A DNA stretch of 64,000 nucleotides from Symbiodinium sp. CCMP2592 (Eukaryota; Sar; Dinophyceae; Suessiales; Symbiodiniaceae). The notes beneath the pieces were generated by a model. It was not told where the DNA came from. It ran no database searches and worked only from the letters and a program-made list of their open reading frames with translations. Positions 52,163 to 62,393 of this stretch are shown one piece after another. Location: positions 124,001 to 188,000 of the forward strand of contig CAJNDT010000968.1 of assembly GCA_905221615.1 (NCBI GenBank). Direction: 5' to 3'. Position 1 is the stretch's first letter, and the number at the start of each line of letters is the position of its first letter. The translations under genes and the position numbers were made by a program.

Positions 52163-53338
52163 ATGAAGCGTGCGAGGGATGACGTGCTGCATGTCTACAA
52201 TGCAGTCTCTGGCGAGGAGTGGGCCACGGTGAGCACCGAAGAGTTTCCCACCGTGCACAGCTTGAAGCTCTATCTGCAAGGTCTTTGCGGTGTGTCGAGA
52301 TTCCGGCAAAGGCTCCTCCTTGGAGACACGACACTCCAGGATGGCGCGATCCTGGGCTCTAGTGATCTACGACTCGTTCTCCAGCCCTTCGCGAAGACTT
52401 CCAAGAGACAGGCGAACGAGCTTGCTAGGTCTGTAGAGCAAGGCTCGATACAACGGGTAGAAGAGATACTCCAACGGCCACAGGATCCGGACCTCACCGA
52501 CAAACATGGAAGGACACCTCTTTACATTGCTTCCTTCGAGGGAAATCTGTCGATCGTACAGCTGCTGTTGGAGGCCCGGGCCAGCCTTGAAAAGAGGTAC
52601 ACAATCAAAATACTACGGAACGGCCCGTCTCGCGCACGGTCAGCTCTTGGTGCTGCCGCCACAGAAGGTCACGAAGATGTCACCCGTCTGCTCTTGCAAG
52701 CCATGGCAAATCCGAACAAGTTCGGAGGCAATTTTTACTGCTTCAAAACCCGGCTCACGCCGTGTGGTATACCGATTCCGTCCGGGCCCTCTTTAGCAGC
52801 ACTTGATGACCTGTCGATGCCTGCACTCAGGACACCTCTTTGGCATGCAGCAGTGGATGGCCATGAAAACATTGTGCGCTTGCTGCTGAGGTTTTCAGCT
52901 GACGCTAACAAGATTTCCTCCGATACCTTCAGCACACCCCTCGGTGTGGCTTGTTCACAAAATCACCTTCAGATTGCTCGCCTTCTGTTAGAGGCCAGGG
53001 CGGACAAAGATGCTGTTTGTGGAAAGCGTGGCGAAATTCCTCTATTCCTGGCTGTCCGAGAGAGCTATACAATGATGGTGAGACTTCTGCTAGAGGCGCG
53101 CGCTGATTGTAATTCCACGAGAGCTTGTGGACAACATGGGCTCACAATACACGAGACCGCAGCTCGTCATCAGAATGAGGAGATTGCATGCCTGCTGGCA
53201 GCGCAACGAACTGATCTGGATGGCGAGTTGGCCTTGGCTACCAAGGGACGATGCCCAAAGTGCCGCGTCGTCTTCTTGGGCTGCAGGGATGGGATGTGCA
53301 GAACTTGTGATGTTGCGCTTGAGCTCTGTGCTTCATAG
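52163..53338 (+). CDS. ubiquitin-like / ankyrin-repeat protein with C-terminal Cys cluster
   Basis: 391 aa in a single exon, ATG at MKRARDDVLHVYNAVSGEEW. Residues about 8-76 form a ubiquitin-like fold segment of a type common in dinoflagellates (RFRQRLLLGDTTLQDGAIL, then DLRLVLQPF). About six or seven ankyrin repeats follow (HGRTPLYIASFEGNLSIVQL, RTPLWHAAVDGHENIVRLLL, TPLGVACSQNHLQIARLLLE and others), with a longer loop around residues 190-215. The end carries CPKCRVVFLGCRDGMCRTC, five cysteines that could bind zinc. Ankyrin repeats bind proteins; the partner is unknown. No signal peptide or membrane span. Single-exon structure among micro-exon genes suggests origin by retroposition, as is common in dinoflagellates. 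Confidence 0.88.
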   Translation: MKRARDDVLHVYNAVSGEEWATVSTEEFPTVHSLKLYLQGLCGVSRFRQRLLLGDTTLQDGAILGSSDLRLVLQPFAKTSKRQANELARSVEQGSIQRVEEILQRPQDPDLTDKHGRTPLYIASFEGNLSIVQLLLEARASLEKRYTIKILRNGPSRARSALGAAATEGHEDVTRLLLQAMANPNKFGGNFYCFKTRLTPCGIPIPSGPSLAALDDLSMPALRTPLWHAAVDGHENIVRLLLRFSADANKISSDTFSTPLGVACSQNHLQIARLLLEARADKDAVCGKRGEIPLFLAVRESYTMMVRLLLEARADCNSTRACGQHGLTIHETAARHQNEEIACLLAAQRTDLDGELALATKGRCPKCRVVFLGCRDGMCRTCDVALELCAS

Positions 53339-53428
53339 GCCTCCGGACCTGCCGCGCCCTCCGAAGGACCAGAGAGCTTCGGAGGCCTGAGTTTAGAATA
53401 TTAGAATATCGAGACCGTTCTTACTATA

Positions 53429-53530
53429 TGGGTGGTTGTCAAAATTAGGGTCCCTTTAGGGGCACCCGAAATAATGGGTGCCGTATTATAATAGGGACCC
53501 AAAAAGAGCCATAATTTTGACAACCACCCA
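53429..53530. mobile_element. TIR element, A-like family with different ends, TA target duplication
   Basis: Perfect inverted ends TGGGTGGTTGTCAAAATTA, bordered by TA; same size class as family A (about 102 bp). Confidence 0.82.
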
Positions 53531-53872
53531 TATCTACATATAGTATAGTGATAATGAGGCTTTTGGACTGTTTCATCTTTGAGGCCCGGGTGTTCGGCAA
53601 TCATCAGCTGACAAAGTGTGGCTGGGAAAAGCTCATGTCCGCTGGATGTACGGTTTAAGGATTTACAGTTTAGGGGGTTTAGGGTTCAGGGTTTGGGGGA
53701 ATGAAGAAGTTTAGGGTGTTTGGGCTGAGGAGTTGCGGACAAGCCCGTTTTTCCCCAGCACCTTGAGCCTTAAACTCAAAACGTGCACCCTGTAAGCCTT
53801 GAACCCTGGACGTTGGATGCACCCTGAACCGTCGTTCTACGAGCCTCAGCCAGCTCGTTTGAACTTAGTAAT

Positions 53873-53970
53873 GTAGCGGCCTATATAATTACCAATATTA
53901 ATAATAGTATTCCTTTTTATAGCTATACTATAATGTACCCCAAAACCCTGATGTAAGTTAAGGCCCCTGC
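53873..53970. mobile_element. TIR element, family F
   Basis: Left end TAGCGGCCTATATAATTACC, right end AAGTTAAGGCCCCTG. Confidence 0.55.
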
Positions 53971-54030
53971 CGTATGCTGAAGTTGCAGACCTGCTGTCTG
54001 ATGGGGATTGGAGTGTCGGAGCATTCGGCG

Positions 54031-54290
54031 CGGTTCAAACGTGAATACTGCATAGGGGCTGTCATAGGGGAAGGGTGTGATGGCTGTATCAACCAGTTGA
54101 GGTGGTAAGCTAATGTTGTAGAGTTTTCATGCTCATGAAACGGAAGCTATCCCCCAGCGGCTCAAACGTGAATACTGAATAGGGGCTGTCATAGGTCATA
54201 GGGGAAGGGTGTGATGGCTGTATCAACCAGTTGAGGTGGTAAGCGAATGTTGCAGAGTTTACATGCTCATGAAACGGAAGCTATCCCCTG
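54031..54290 (+). repeat. two-copy tandem duplication of about 130 bp
   Basis: Units 54031-54157 and 54158-54290 share GTGAATACTG, GGGTGTGATGGCTGTATCAA and GAAACGGAAGCTATCCCC. The second has an extra 8-bp TCATAGG-type insertion and a few substitutions. Confidence 0.9.
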
Positions 54291-54470
54291 AACACTAAGC
54301 CCCTAAACCCAAGCCCTACGCGCAAGAGCCTTACCCCCTAACGAGGTTAAGGGTTTGCGGTTTAAAGCCTTGATAGAAGTTACTACAAGTGTGCAGTCGT
54401 CGTGCGCCTGTGATTTATCCCAAAGGTTGTAAATACATGCCAATACAACTATAGTAGATTCTGGTGGTTT

Positions 54471-54610
54471 AGTCCAAGGGTAAAAGGAGGGACCCCCTTA
54501 ATAAGGACCCCTGGGTATATCTCCTGAATATATAGCTATTATATACCCATTCTATAGCCCATTATAGGGTAGGGATCCCCATTAAGGATGGCTCCTTTCG
54601 CCCGTTGATT
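54471..54610. mobile_element. TIR element, family E
   Basis: CCAAGGGTAAAAGGAGGGAC at the left; diverged inverse GGCTCCTTTCGCCCGTTGAT at the right; TATATA core as at 22101-22220. Confidence 0.6.
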
Positions 54611-54849
54611 TAGGGTTAGGGTTCAGGGTAGCAGACGGCTTGGCACTACATCCGTATTAATTCGACTCGTTGAGATGGTGGAGTCGCGGCATCTGTTTAG
54701 ACAACTCACTAGTGCAAAGAGTCTCAGGGTTGGACAGCGCCCAAAACCCTAAGCCCACACCCTCAGAAACGGCAGAGCAAGCAGCTAAACCCCTTAAACG
54801 CTAAACCCCTAAACCCCTGAACCTTAAAGCCGGTCACCACAAGTCCTAG

Positions 54850-54900
54850 GCTTCTGCTGAACCCGGAGCGCCAGAGCAAACCCGGATCCCAGAGCCCCCC
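54850..54900 (+). CDS. candidate exon, possible continuation of the unknown gene
   Basis: Between GTCCTAG and a GC donor; 17 codons ASAEPGAPEQTRIPEPP, phase 0 at both ends, compatible with 51210. Confidence 0.4.
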
Positions 54901-55006
54901 GCAACCTAATTAATCCGAATCTAAAGCTCCAAAACTTGAAATCGCATTGCTACGGCCGAACACCCCGAATCCCAAAGCTGTAAAGTAAAGCCCTAAACTC
55001 TACTTC

Positions 55007-55104
55007 TATAAGGGCCTTAACGAGTACCTATACTACTATTTTGCTTGTTATATTATCATAGTATAACGGGCCCAAAACCCTATTCCAATCATTAAGGCCC
55101 TACA
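55007..55104. mobile_element. TIR element, family F
   Basis: TATAAGGGCCTTAACGAGTA at the left and CCAATCATTAAGGCCCTA at the right. Confidence 0.6.
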
Positions 55105-55204
55105 TTGACCCTACAACCTTGACCCTACAACCTTAAAGCATAGATCCCAGAGTCCGACAACATTTAGAGAGCTGTAGAAAGCTTATGGAGCCCTAAGCCG
55201 TACT

Positions 55205-55275
55205 TTAACCCGGAAGAACCTACCGTTTTAAGGACTTTTATAATGAAATCATAAGGAACCCTAAAAGGGTAGGCT
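55205..55275. mobile_element. diverged TIR element, family G
   Basis: GAACCTACCGTTTTAAGG at the left and AAGGGTAGGCTATTC at the right. Similar in layout to 36569-36657 and to 40910-40985. Confidence 0.45.
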
Positions 55276-55675
55276 ATTCAGGGTTAAGATAAACCCTACA
55301 ACCGAGCCTGCATACGCAGAAATCAGCTGAAGAGGACGCTGTGGGAACCTATGGTTTGTACTTTTGGGGACCTAACGTCGCCCATCGGTTGACGTTTTTG
55401 GTAGTCCTAAACCCTAAGCCTTGAGCCTCAGGCCCTAAACCCTACACCTTAAACCCTAAATTGCACTAACTGAACGCCTTCCTCTAATGTGGGACCCGCA
55501 ATAATCAGAATAGGGTTTTGGGCGAGATTACATATACTGGATAAGTACAATATCAGGAGCCCGACCTTAACCTACCATAACCAACTTTTTGGTCGGCTCT
55601 CATGATATATAGACTTTGTAAGGACCCTACAAAAGAAGTAGGTGTAGGTACTTCAGGGTAGGGAAGTAAGAGTAA

Positions 55676-55829
55676 AGCCCCTAAACCCTAAACCTCTAAA
55701 CCCTAAACCCTAAACCCCTGAACCCTAAACCCCTAAACCCTAAACCCTAAACCCCTAAACCCTAAACCCCTAAACCCCTAAACCCTAAACCCCTAAACCC
55801 TAAACCCCTAAACCCTAAACCCCTAAACC
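55676..55829 (+). repeat. telomere-like CCCTAAA array
   Basis: About twenty CCCTAAA/CCCCTAAA units, the longest block of this orientation, running up to the candidate exon at 55844. Confidence 0.9.
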
Positions 55830-55843
55830 CTTAATTCACTCAG

Positions 55844-55885
55844 GCCCTCGTCCTCAGCAACCAGGCGCCGGCAGGGTTCGATTTC
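55844..55885 (+). CDS. candidate exon between opposed telomere-like arrays
   Basis: Between CACTCAG and donor GTGGGT; ALVLSNQAPAGFDF, phase 0. CCCTAAA array immediately upstream, TTTAGGG array from 55890. Confidence 0.45.
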
Positions 55886-55889
55886 GTGG

Positions 55890-56030
55890 GTCGGGGGTTT
55901 GGGTTTTGGGTTTGGGGTTTAGGGCTTTAGGGCTTTAGGGCTTTAGAGTTTAGGGTTTAGAGTTTGGGGTTTAGGGCTTTAGGGCTTGGGTTTAGAGTTT
56001 GGGGGTGTGGGGTTTGGGTTTGGAGTTTTC
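55890..56030 (+). repeat. telomere-like TTTAGGG array
   Basis: GGGTTTAGGG-type units; inverse orientation to 55676-55829. Confidence 0.85.
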
Positions 56031-56418
56031 GGTGTTCCTGGAAGAGTAATTTTGGAGTTGTTATACGGGCTACCATGCGAGCGGGGTTTTAGGAGTTCCT
56101 TCAAGAGTTCCGCCACAAGGGTCAGAAAAAGGGCTTGCAGGGGCTACTGTAGTCCAGGGGTTTAGGGGTTTTGAAATGGGTTTAAGGGGGTTTTGGTGTT
56201 CAAAGTTTCTGTCTTGGGGCCTTTCGTCTTGTCGGGTTTGCTGGCAGCCGTCCATCCTGTGATCAACTCTGACAAAGGGACCTGGGTGGAGATATGAATT
56301 TTGAGCACCGCGCCAGAACAGACGAGGGAGGTTGGGTTGCTATTCCTGAAGCCTTCGTGTTTGTAAAGGGTTTTAGGGTTCTTGCGCCGGTTTTTGTCAT
56401 CCGGTGACCCTCTGCCAG

Positions 56419-56451
56419 GCCGTAACTGACCGCGAGTATGCGCGGCCGCAG
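56419..56451 (+). CDS. candidate exon
   Basis: Between CTGCCAG and donor GTTCCA; AVTDREYARPQ, phase 0 at both ends, compatible with 55885. The frame stays open further, so the exon may be longer. Confidence 0.4.
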
Positions 56452-57609
56452 GTTCCAACGCCCCCGCCGGCCGTTCTTGCGCGATTTTTGGAAGTTTACC
56501 TTGTTGGGAGTTCGGTGGGTTTCGGAGCTCTTCCACTACCTTTCTTGGAGTTGCGATTTGGCATTCGGGGCTTTGGGGTTTGGCCGGTTTGGCCTTTGAT
56601 CTCGGGTTCTCCACAACTTGAAAAGAACCAGCAAAGCGACGCTCGAAGGAGTAGCATCCTCAACACGAAGCAAGAAGGCCAAACTGCTTCCACTGAACCC
56701 TACAGCCCTAAATCCCGCCCCCAGATCAGAAACGCCAGGTTCGAGTGGCCTACGAGGTTCTTTGCTGGCCTGCAGCTGAAGGAGAAAGCTTGAGGGGTTC
56801 GCTTAAGACGGCTTTAGGTTTGAGCTTGGGGGTTTCAGAGGCTTGTGATTTAGGGTTTAGGCCTTTTAAGGATTCAGAGTTTTGTGGCTTTAGGTTTTGG
56901 TGCAAGGGCGAAGGGTTTAGTGTTTAGGTTTTGAGGGTTTTAGGGTGGGCTCTTGCCGTCCATCCGGGTAGTGACGTTACAGAGGACGAGTTTGGGAGGT
57001 GAGATGCACAGTTTGCCCCCTTGCTCGTAGCCTTGTGTGTTTGTGTGGATATCCTGAACCCTCAGCACTGTACCCAAGATCATGCTTGTCCACTACAATC
57101 TACCGTCCTGTGTTGTCGGGTCTTGTCAAATTTCCCGAAGACAGAAAAATATAGGGACCCTATGTTAAAGCAGGTTATGGTGGGGTTTTGGAAGACCTCA
57201 CGACCTTTACCCGTAAGCCTAAAGCGCGAAACCCCAAGACGCCCAAAATCCTAAACCTTTGAGATAAACAACAAACCGTAGAACTTTACAACCCAGAAAC
57301 ATCTGACACACAGACAGCGAAGAAACTCCCAGAACAGACAAGCCTGAACCCGCAAAGCCTAAACCCCAAACCATGAACAAAACCGTAGTCCCGAAAAACC
57401 CCACAGCCAGCCCCAAAACCCGAAAACCCTCAAACCCCAGACCTTAAACCCCAAAGTCTAAAACAGAAAAGCCCAAACCCATATCCTATACGCTCAAACC
57501 GACAAACCCTATAGACCCAAACCACTATAGATCCCACTTGAGGATCCCTTTTTTGGCAACCCTTGAGGGATCCATTTGGAAACCTCCCAAGGAACCCTGA
57601 ATCACTGAG
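56452..57609. other. spacer with open but unassigned frames
   Basis: An open frame runs to 56793. A 16-bp island before GTGAGA near 56991 may be a micro-exon. Otherwise telomere-like words. Confidence 0.35.
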
Positions 57610-57655
57610 GTTCATCGACGTCGTCTTCGAGGATCGGCCGATTCAGAGGCCCGGC
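57610..57655 (+). CDS. candidate exon, phase uncertain
   Basis: Between TCACTGAG and donor GTGGGT; one frame reads FIDVVFEDRPIQRPG. Phase does not fit 56451 directly, so another exon may be missing. Confidence 0.4.
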
Positions 57656-58468
57656 GTGGGTTTCGGTTTAGGGATTAGGGTTTACGGCCTTGGGGGTTTA
57701 GGGTCTAGGGTAACGTTCAGGGTTCAGGGGTTAGGGTTTAGGGCTTAGGTTGCTTGGGGGTTTTCTGAGGACCTGAGGTTTATTTAGATTTCTGTTGAGA
57801 CATTTGCGACTTTGAGGTCAAGGGAGCCCGAATCGCATACCTCGGAGCGCAAGGCATGATAGTTGGGCAACACACCGGGTTTAGTGTTTTAGGGTTTAGG
57901 TGTATGCCTTGATCAACGGGAGTTGGAGTCTCTGGGCAAGTTTCGGGTGCAATCAAGAGCTTGCAAGGCCATGCCAATGCAGAGCGGCCCATAATATTGA
58001 TGTATCCGGATGGTATTTCATTTCGGGTTCCACATGGATCTGCTCGTGTAAGTCCTCTGTTTACGCTTTGGTTGCCCGTGCCCCAAGGCCTAAATCCCGA
58101 AAAGCCGAACTTCAGGTTCTGGTTCCTGGAGACCGTCGCGAGGATGCCGTACTTTGCCTACACCTCTGCACCTGCCTCGGCTTCTTAGCGGTTAGCGAAC
58201 CCTGAAAGAAAGCTCACAGAACCCTGAACAGGAACCTTTCTGGGATCCTCATTGAGGGGCTTAGCCTTGCAATCCTAAGTTTTCCAGAAGCACTTCCCGT
58301 GAGATCTTTCTGCTGGTGCAACTAGGGTTCATGGTCTACTGGACATAGTTTTGCGGCAGTTGGGCTTCATGGTCTATTGTCTACTTGATGTTTTTTTTAA
58401 GGGTTGCGGAGGCCTTAGGATGTAGGATTTGGGCTTCGGGTTTTAACGTTCAGCAGTAGATGTAGATA

Positions 58469-58571
58469 TGGGGGTTTCCGAAAATAGGGCACCCTAATAT
58501 AATACCCGAAGTAGTAGGAGCCTCATTATAAGGACCCCCAATAAGGTATCCCTAATTTTCGGAAACTCCCA
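58469..58571. mobile_element. TIR element, family A, TA target duplication
   Basis: TGGGGGTTTCCGAAAATAGG and near-perfect inverse, TA borders. Confidence 0.83.
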
Positions 58572-58674
58572 TATTATATGACACCTTATGTAAAGCCCTA
58601 AGAAGCCCTAGGACCCGTATAAACTATGAACTCCATAAGACCCTAGTCTTGTTGTAAAGGCCACAATTAGGATG

Positions 58675-58808
58675 TCCTTAAGGGGGGGTGGTCCAAGGGG
58701 GGTAGGTAACCTAGTAATCCCCATTATTCCCCAATACTCCCTAAGCTTCCCTAAGGTTCCCCAAAGCTCCCTAGTACCCTCCCCCCTTGAACCACCCCCC
58801 CTTAAGGA
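58675..58808. mobile_element. TIR element, family J
   Basis: TCCTTAAGGGGGGGTGGTCC at the left and its inverse (one mismatch over 28 bp) at the right; inner part made of CCCTAAGCTTCC-like words. Confidence 0.75.
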
Positions 58809-58989
58809 TCCTATAACACAAAGTCGTAAAATCCAGTACCCTTCTTTCTGATTATACTGTAATATATCTTAAGCTCTTGTCTCCACCTTGGCCCCAAACC
58901 TCTTAAGCCCTCAACCCTAAACCCTAAACTTCTGGACCCTCAACCCTAAACCCCAAGCCCTAAACCGTAAACCCCCCGAAAGATGTCAG

Positions 58990-59058
58990 GTGCTACATCT
59001 CTACGAAACCTTCGGCTGGTGGCGCTCGCCGGAGCTCCGCGCGGTGCATGCGGCCGGG
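58990..59058 (+). CDS. candidate exon between opposed telomere-like arrays
   Basis: Between GATGTCAG and donor GTCTCC; 23 codons VLHLYETFGWWRSPELRAVH then AAG. Strongly protein-like. CCCTAAA words end 15 bp upstream; a long TTTAGGG array starts at 59096. Not recognised. Confidence 0.52.
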
Positions 59059-59095
59059 GTCTCCAGCAGCTTTTTGGGTCAGGGCTTGTTTAGGG

Positions 59096-59258
59096 TCTGG
59101 AGATTTAGGGTTTGAGGGTTTAGGGTTTTAGGGTTTAGGGTTTTAGGGTTTTAGGGTTTTAGGGTTTTAGGGTTTAGGGTTTAGGGTTTAGGGTTTTAGG
59201 GTTTAGGGTTTTAGGGTTTAGGGTTTAGGGTTTTAGGGTTGAGGGTTTGAGGGTTTAG
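59096..59258 (+). repeat. telomere-like TTTAGGG array
   Basis: About twenty TTTAGGG/TTTTAGGG units, the longest block of this orientation. Confidence 0.9.
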
Positions 59259-59799
59259 TCGGGTTTAGGCTTTTCGGGTATCGAAAGGTTGTGTGGTTGT
59301 GAGGGTCCTGGTCTGCTTGAGCAGCCACTGGTTCGGTACCTCCGAAACCGAGAAACACACCCCAAACCCCTAAACTCATCATAACTGGGTCAGCTTTGCA
59401 CCGACAGTGGAGCTTTCGGTAATTTCCGAAACCGGAAAGCACACCCCAAAGCCTGAAGGCCCTAAACCGACCATCGCTGGGTCAGTGTTGCACCGACAGG
59501 GCGAACTGCGGAGCTTGGAAGCACAATGTAGGTCTTCCAGGGCTCAGGCATCCCTTTGTTCGGGGTTAAGGAGGCTTGTGTAGGGTTGCTGTAATGGCTT
59601 TGTATAACGGTTGAATAGAGGCTGTATTGGGGTTACGAATTCAGGCCTTTGGTCTCAAGGGTTAGAGCATGTCCTGAACCCTCAGTGCAAACGCCTCAAG
59701 GACTTGACCCTAAACCCAAAACTCTAAGCCTTAAGCCCTAAACCTTAGAGCCTAGTTTGCTGAAGTCTGGGTGGCGGTAGCTTTTCCGACAATACGCAG

Positions 59800-59841
59800 G
59801 CGGAGGAGAACAACGAGTCTGGCTCTTATTCTGACCCCGGG
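59800..59841 (+). CDS. candidate exon
   Basis: Between TACGCAG and donor GTCTGG; 14 codons AEENNESGSYSDPG, phase 0 at both ends. Confidence 0.42.
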
Positions 59842-59938
59842 GTCTGGGGTCTAAATTCCACGGTTGCAGGGCTTTCGGGGTTTTGGTGTTCAGGCTTCTT
59901 GCGTTTAGGGTTTGAAGTTAATTAGTTTGGGTTGAGTG

Positions 59939-59941
<3 letters not shown>

Positions 59942-59969
<28 letters not shown>
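59942..59969 (+). repeat. AT dinucleotide microsatellite
   Basis: Fourteen uninterrupted TA units. Confidence 0.95.
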
Positions 59970-59972
<3 letters not shown>

Positions 59973-60619
59973 CCTTTGTAGTAACCATTATAGCCCCCTT
60001 TAAAGGAATCCTATTCTAATTGTTCATTAAAGCCCCTTTATCAAAGTTTGAGGTTAGTTTGGGTTGAGTGTGCCCTACAAACTCATGATTTCACAGAGAC
60101 CTCAAAGCCGCTCTCTTTGCTACACCTGCTCCCCCACATTACCCTATTCTAATTATTAAGGCCCATACATTATCTGTCTTTGAGGTTTCGGGTTGAATTT
60201 CGTGCTTGGAGCTTCTTGGTTTCTGACGTAGGCCTTACCTGAACCCCAAAAGACCTACCCATGTAGGGTTTTGCAGAGCGAGATCATAGCAAGGAACCCT
60301 ACGAATGTAGGTCTGTTATGGTTTGGCCGGTCGCCACGCTTTAGGATGTGGTGGGTGAGAGGTTTGTGCATACATAGGTGTGTGGGAGTCGACAGCTGCT
60401 TAGCCGAGACTTTTTGTAGAGGGGATCCTTGGGCATTGAGCTCCTTGTGAGGAGATCCTAGGCAAAAGGGGAAACTATCTTTGGACTTTTGCTGGGACCG
60501 GTATTCTGATCCGTTCCGATCTCCAAACCGAAACGTGTACACACACCCTCAAAAATTTTGGTAAGTTGTAGTAGCTCCTTTATGTAGCCTTGATCACAAG
60601 CTTTTAAAGGAGCCCTCAG

Positions 60620-60700
60620 AACGTTTCGAGGCTCCACCACCTGCTCATCATGGAGTCGCTGGGTGCAGCGCCCAGAGAAAGTAGCGGATGTCGCAATTTC
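60620..60700 (+). CDS. candidate exon island
   Basis: Follows CCCTCAG. NVSRLHHLLIMESLGAAPRE then SSGCRNF; an internal GTGCAG could be the true donor. TTTAGGG words follow directly. Confidence 0.38.
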
Positions 60701-61016
60701 AGGGTTTAGGGTTTTGGGGTTTAGGGCCTTTGGGGTTTAGGGTTTAGGTGTTGGGTTTGGGAACCGTTCTTCCCTGTGATTTAGGATCTTCTCCGGCATG
60801 CTCCTAACTAGTAGCTGTTGTTCGTCTGGTGTAGGGCGTTCGGGATTTGTGAGCTTCAGGGTTTTAGGTCCTAGGGCTTATTCGGCTTCAAGTTTTAGGC
60901 TTCCAGGGTTCGCGGTTGGCTTCGCAAGATCTGCAGGGTTTCTGCCCTCAACCCTCAACCACCTCAGCCCAAAACCCGGAACTCGAAATCCTCAAAACCT
61001 TCAAAAACCCACACAG

Positions 61017-61093
61017 GCAAGGACGTCAGAGCGCGGAACGTTGAGTTTTCAGGGCCGCAAGTACTTTTCAGGGATTCGGCCTAGCTTTGCAAG
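61017..61093 (+). CDS. candidate exon
   Basis: Between CACACAG and a GC donor; ARTSERGTLSFQGRKYFSGI then RPSFA plus two bases. Confidence 0.42.
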
Positions 61094-61277
61094 GCTGTGG
61101 TGTTAAGACTCGTTCTCTAAACATGATCTTCGACCTCGAAAGCTGACCCGTCCAAAATAGGTTTCGGAATAAGTATTACTACTAGACTGCTACCATTCCT
61201 GAGTTCTTAGGGCTACTTATCAACCCAAGCCCGATTCAAGTTATGAAGGGCCCCACTACCAACAGTGAGAGCCCAAG

Positions 61278-61326
61278 GTGGCGACCAGCGGTGGCTAGAT
61301 CGGCTCATGTCTCAGCTGCTCCTTCA
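61278..61326 (+). CDS. candidate exon
   Basis: Follows GCCCAAG. In the phase left by 61093 it reads WRPAVARSAHVSAAPS; another frame is also open (RWLDRLMSQLLLQ). Confidence 0.3.
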
Positions 61327-61585
61327 GAGACATTGGGTTCAGGATTGAGAGCTTGAGGGTGTTTTCGGATTTTTGGAGGGATTTGGCGTTAAGGCTTTGG
61401 GGGCTTCATGAGTTTCATGAGTAGCTAGAAGCAAAGGGGTCAAGAGCATACAGTCTTTGCTACAGCAAGCGATCACAACCCCAAACCCTAAACCCCACAC
61501 CCTCAGACCTAAACTCCGTCCCGAGGCTTGAAATCCAAGCCTTAGCAAGCCCCCAAGGGAAGTCAATGTTTTCAGCTACCGACAT

Positions 61586-61667
61586 GGTCTGCCCGTCTTT
61601 CGGTCAGGGCTCCAGGTCCTACAACCGGTCTGCCCGTCTTTCGGTCAGGGCTCCAGGTCCTACAACC
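61586..61667 (+). repeat. perfect 41-bp tandem duplication
   Basis: Two identical units 61586-61626 and 61627-61667 starting GGTCTGCCCG and ending CCTACAACC. Confidence 0.95.
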
Positions 61668-61791
61668 CCCCACCCTGGGCCGGGTTTAGGGTGCGAGGTT
61701 TAGGGTTCGGGATTTGTGTTTTAAGGTTTGGGTTTTAGGGGTTGGAGCAGGTTTTGGGGTTTCGTGGTCACGGAGCTTGCCCGTAACGCAG

Positions 61792-61818
61792 GCTAACGGT
61801 CTGGTGACACCGGTCAAG
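61792..61818 (+). CDS. candidate micro-exon
   Basis: Between AACGCAG and donor GTAGGA; nine codons ANGLVTPVK. Confidence 0.38.
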
Positions 61819-61930
61819 GTAGGATTTGGGTACCGACCCTTGGTGAGTCCTGCACCCAGCAAGTCAGGTATTACGCAGCTCTGCGGTTTACGTCTAAGGC
61901 CGTGTAAGCCCTACACCCTGAACACCACAG

Positions 61931-61993
61931 CTTGAACCGTGGCTTGGGATTCACATGATGAATCTAAAGCCATCAAGTTTCTGGAAGATGCAG
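61931..61993 (+). CDS. candidate exon with possible GA donor
   Basis: Follows CACCACAG; 21 codons LEPWLGIHMMNLKPSSFWKM then Q, in phase with 61818, before GAAATC. Confidence 0.35.
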
Positions 61994-62210
61994 GAAATCC
62001 CATGCCTGGAAGGCAAGCAAAGCCTTAAAGCCAGAGCCCGAAAGTCTGAAAAGCAATGCCGTCTGAAGCCCTGTAAAGCCCAAGCCCATACACCTTAATA
62101 GCCCCACAGCCCTTCAACTAAAGCCTAAGTACAGCCCGAGAGTCGCTGAGTCTGAAAGCCCACGGGCCCTGAACCGGTGGGGTTTCTTGAGCCGCTTTTA
62201 CAGCTGGCAG

Positions 62211-62229
62211 GTGGTCTTCAAGGGAATCG
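62211..62229 (+). CDS. candidate micro-exon
   Basis: VVFKGI plus one base, between CTGGCAG and GTAGTT; phase follows 61993. Confidence 0.3.
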
Positions 62230-62253
62230 GTAGTTTGTGCCACCCTTCACAAG

Positions 62254-62296
62254 CTTTGGAATTGTCGATGACACGAAGCACTTGCTTCAAGCCGAA
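62254..62296 (+). CDS. candidate exon, frame uncertain
   Basis: Between TTCACAAG and a GC donor. The phase-consistent frame reads LELSMTRSTCFKP; the alternative FGIVDDTKHLLQAEATN looks as protein-like. Confidence 0.3.
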
Positions 62297-62336
62297 GCCA
62301 CCAACTAGGGAGTTTAGGAGGCTGAGTGTGCGTCAG

Positions 62337-62393
62337 CTTTGCACTCCCCGTGGGCCCACCAGAACGGCTGGCTTGCAAAGCTCTTCCACGCAG
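62337..62393 (+). CDS. candidate exon
   Basis: Between TGCGTCAG and donor GTTCTT; one base then FALPVGPPERLACKALPR plus two bases. Confidence 0.42.

Larger units (their letters stand above)
53339..54849. other. spacer after the ankyrin gene
   Basis: Holds the inverted-repeat elements at 53429 and 54471, a family F element at 53873, the tandem duplication at 54031-54290 and telomere-like words. No gene supported. Confidence 0.45.

Noticed and set aside
55676-55829. A chromosome end or true telomere
   Set aside because: The array is short and degenerate, unique sequence continues on both sides, and arrays of both orientations are scattered throughout.
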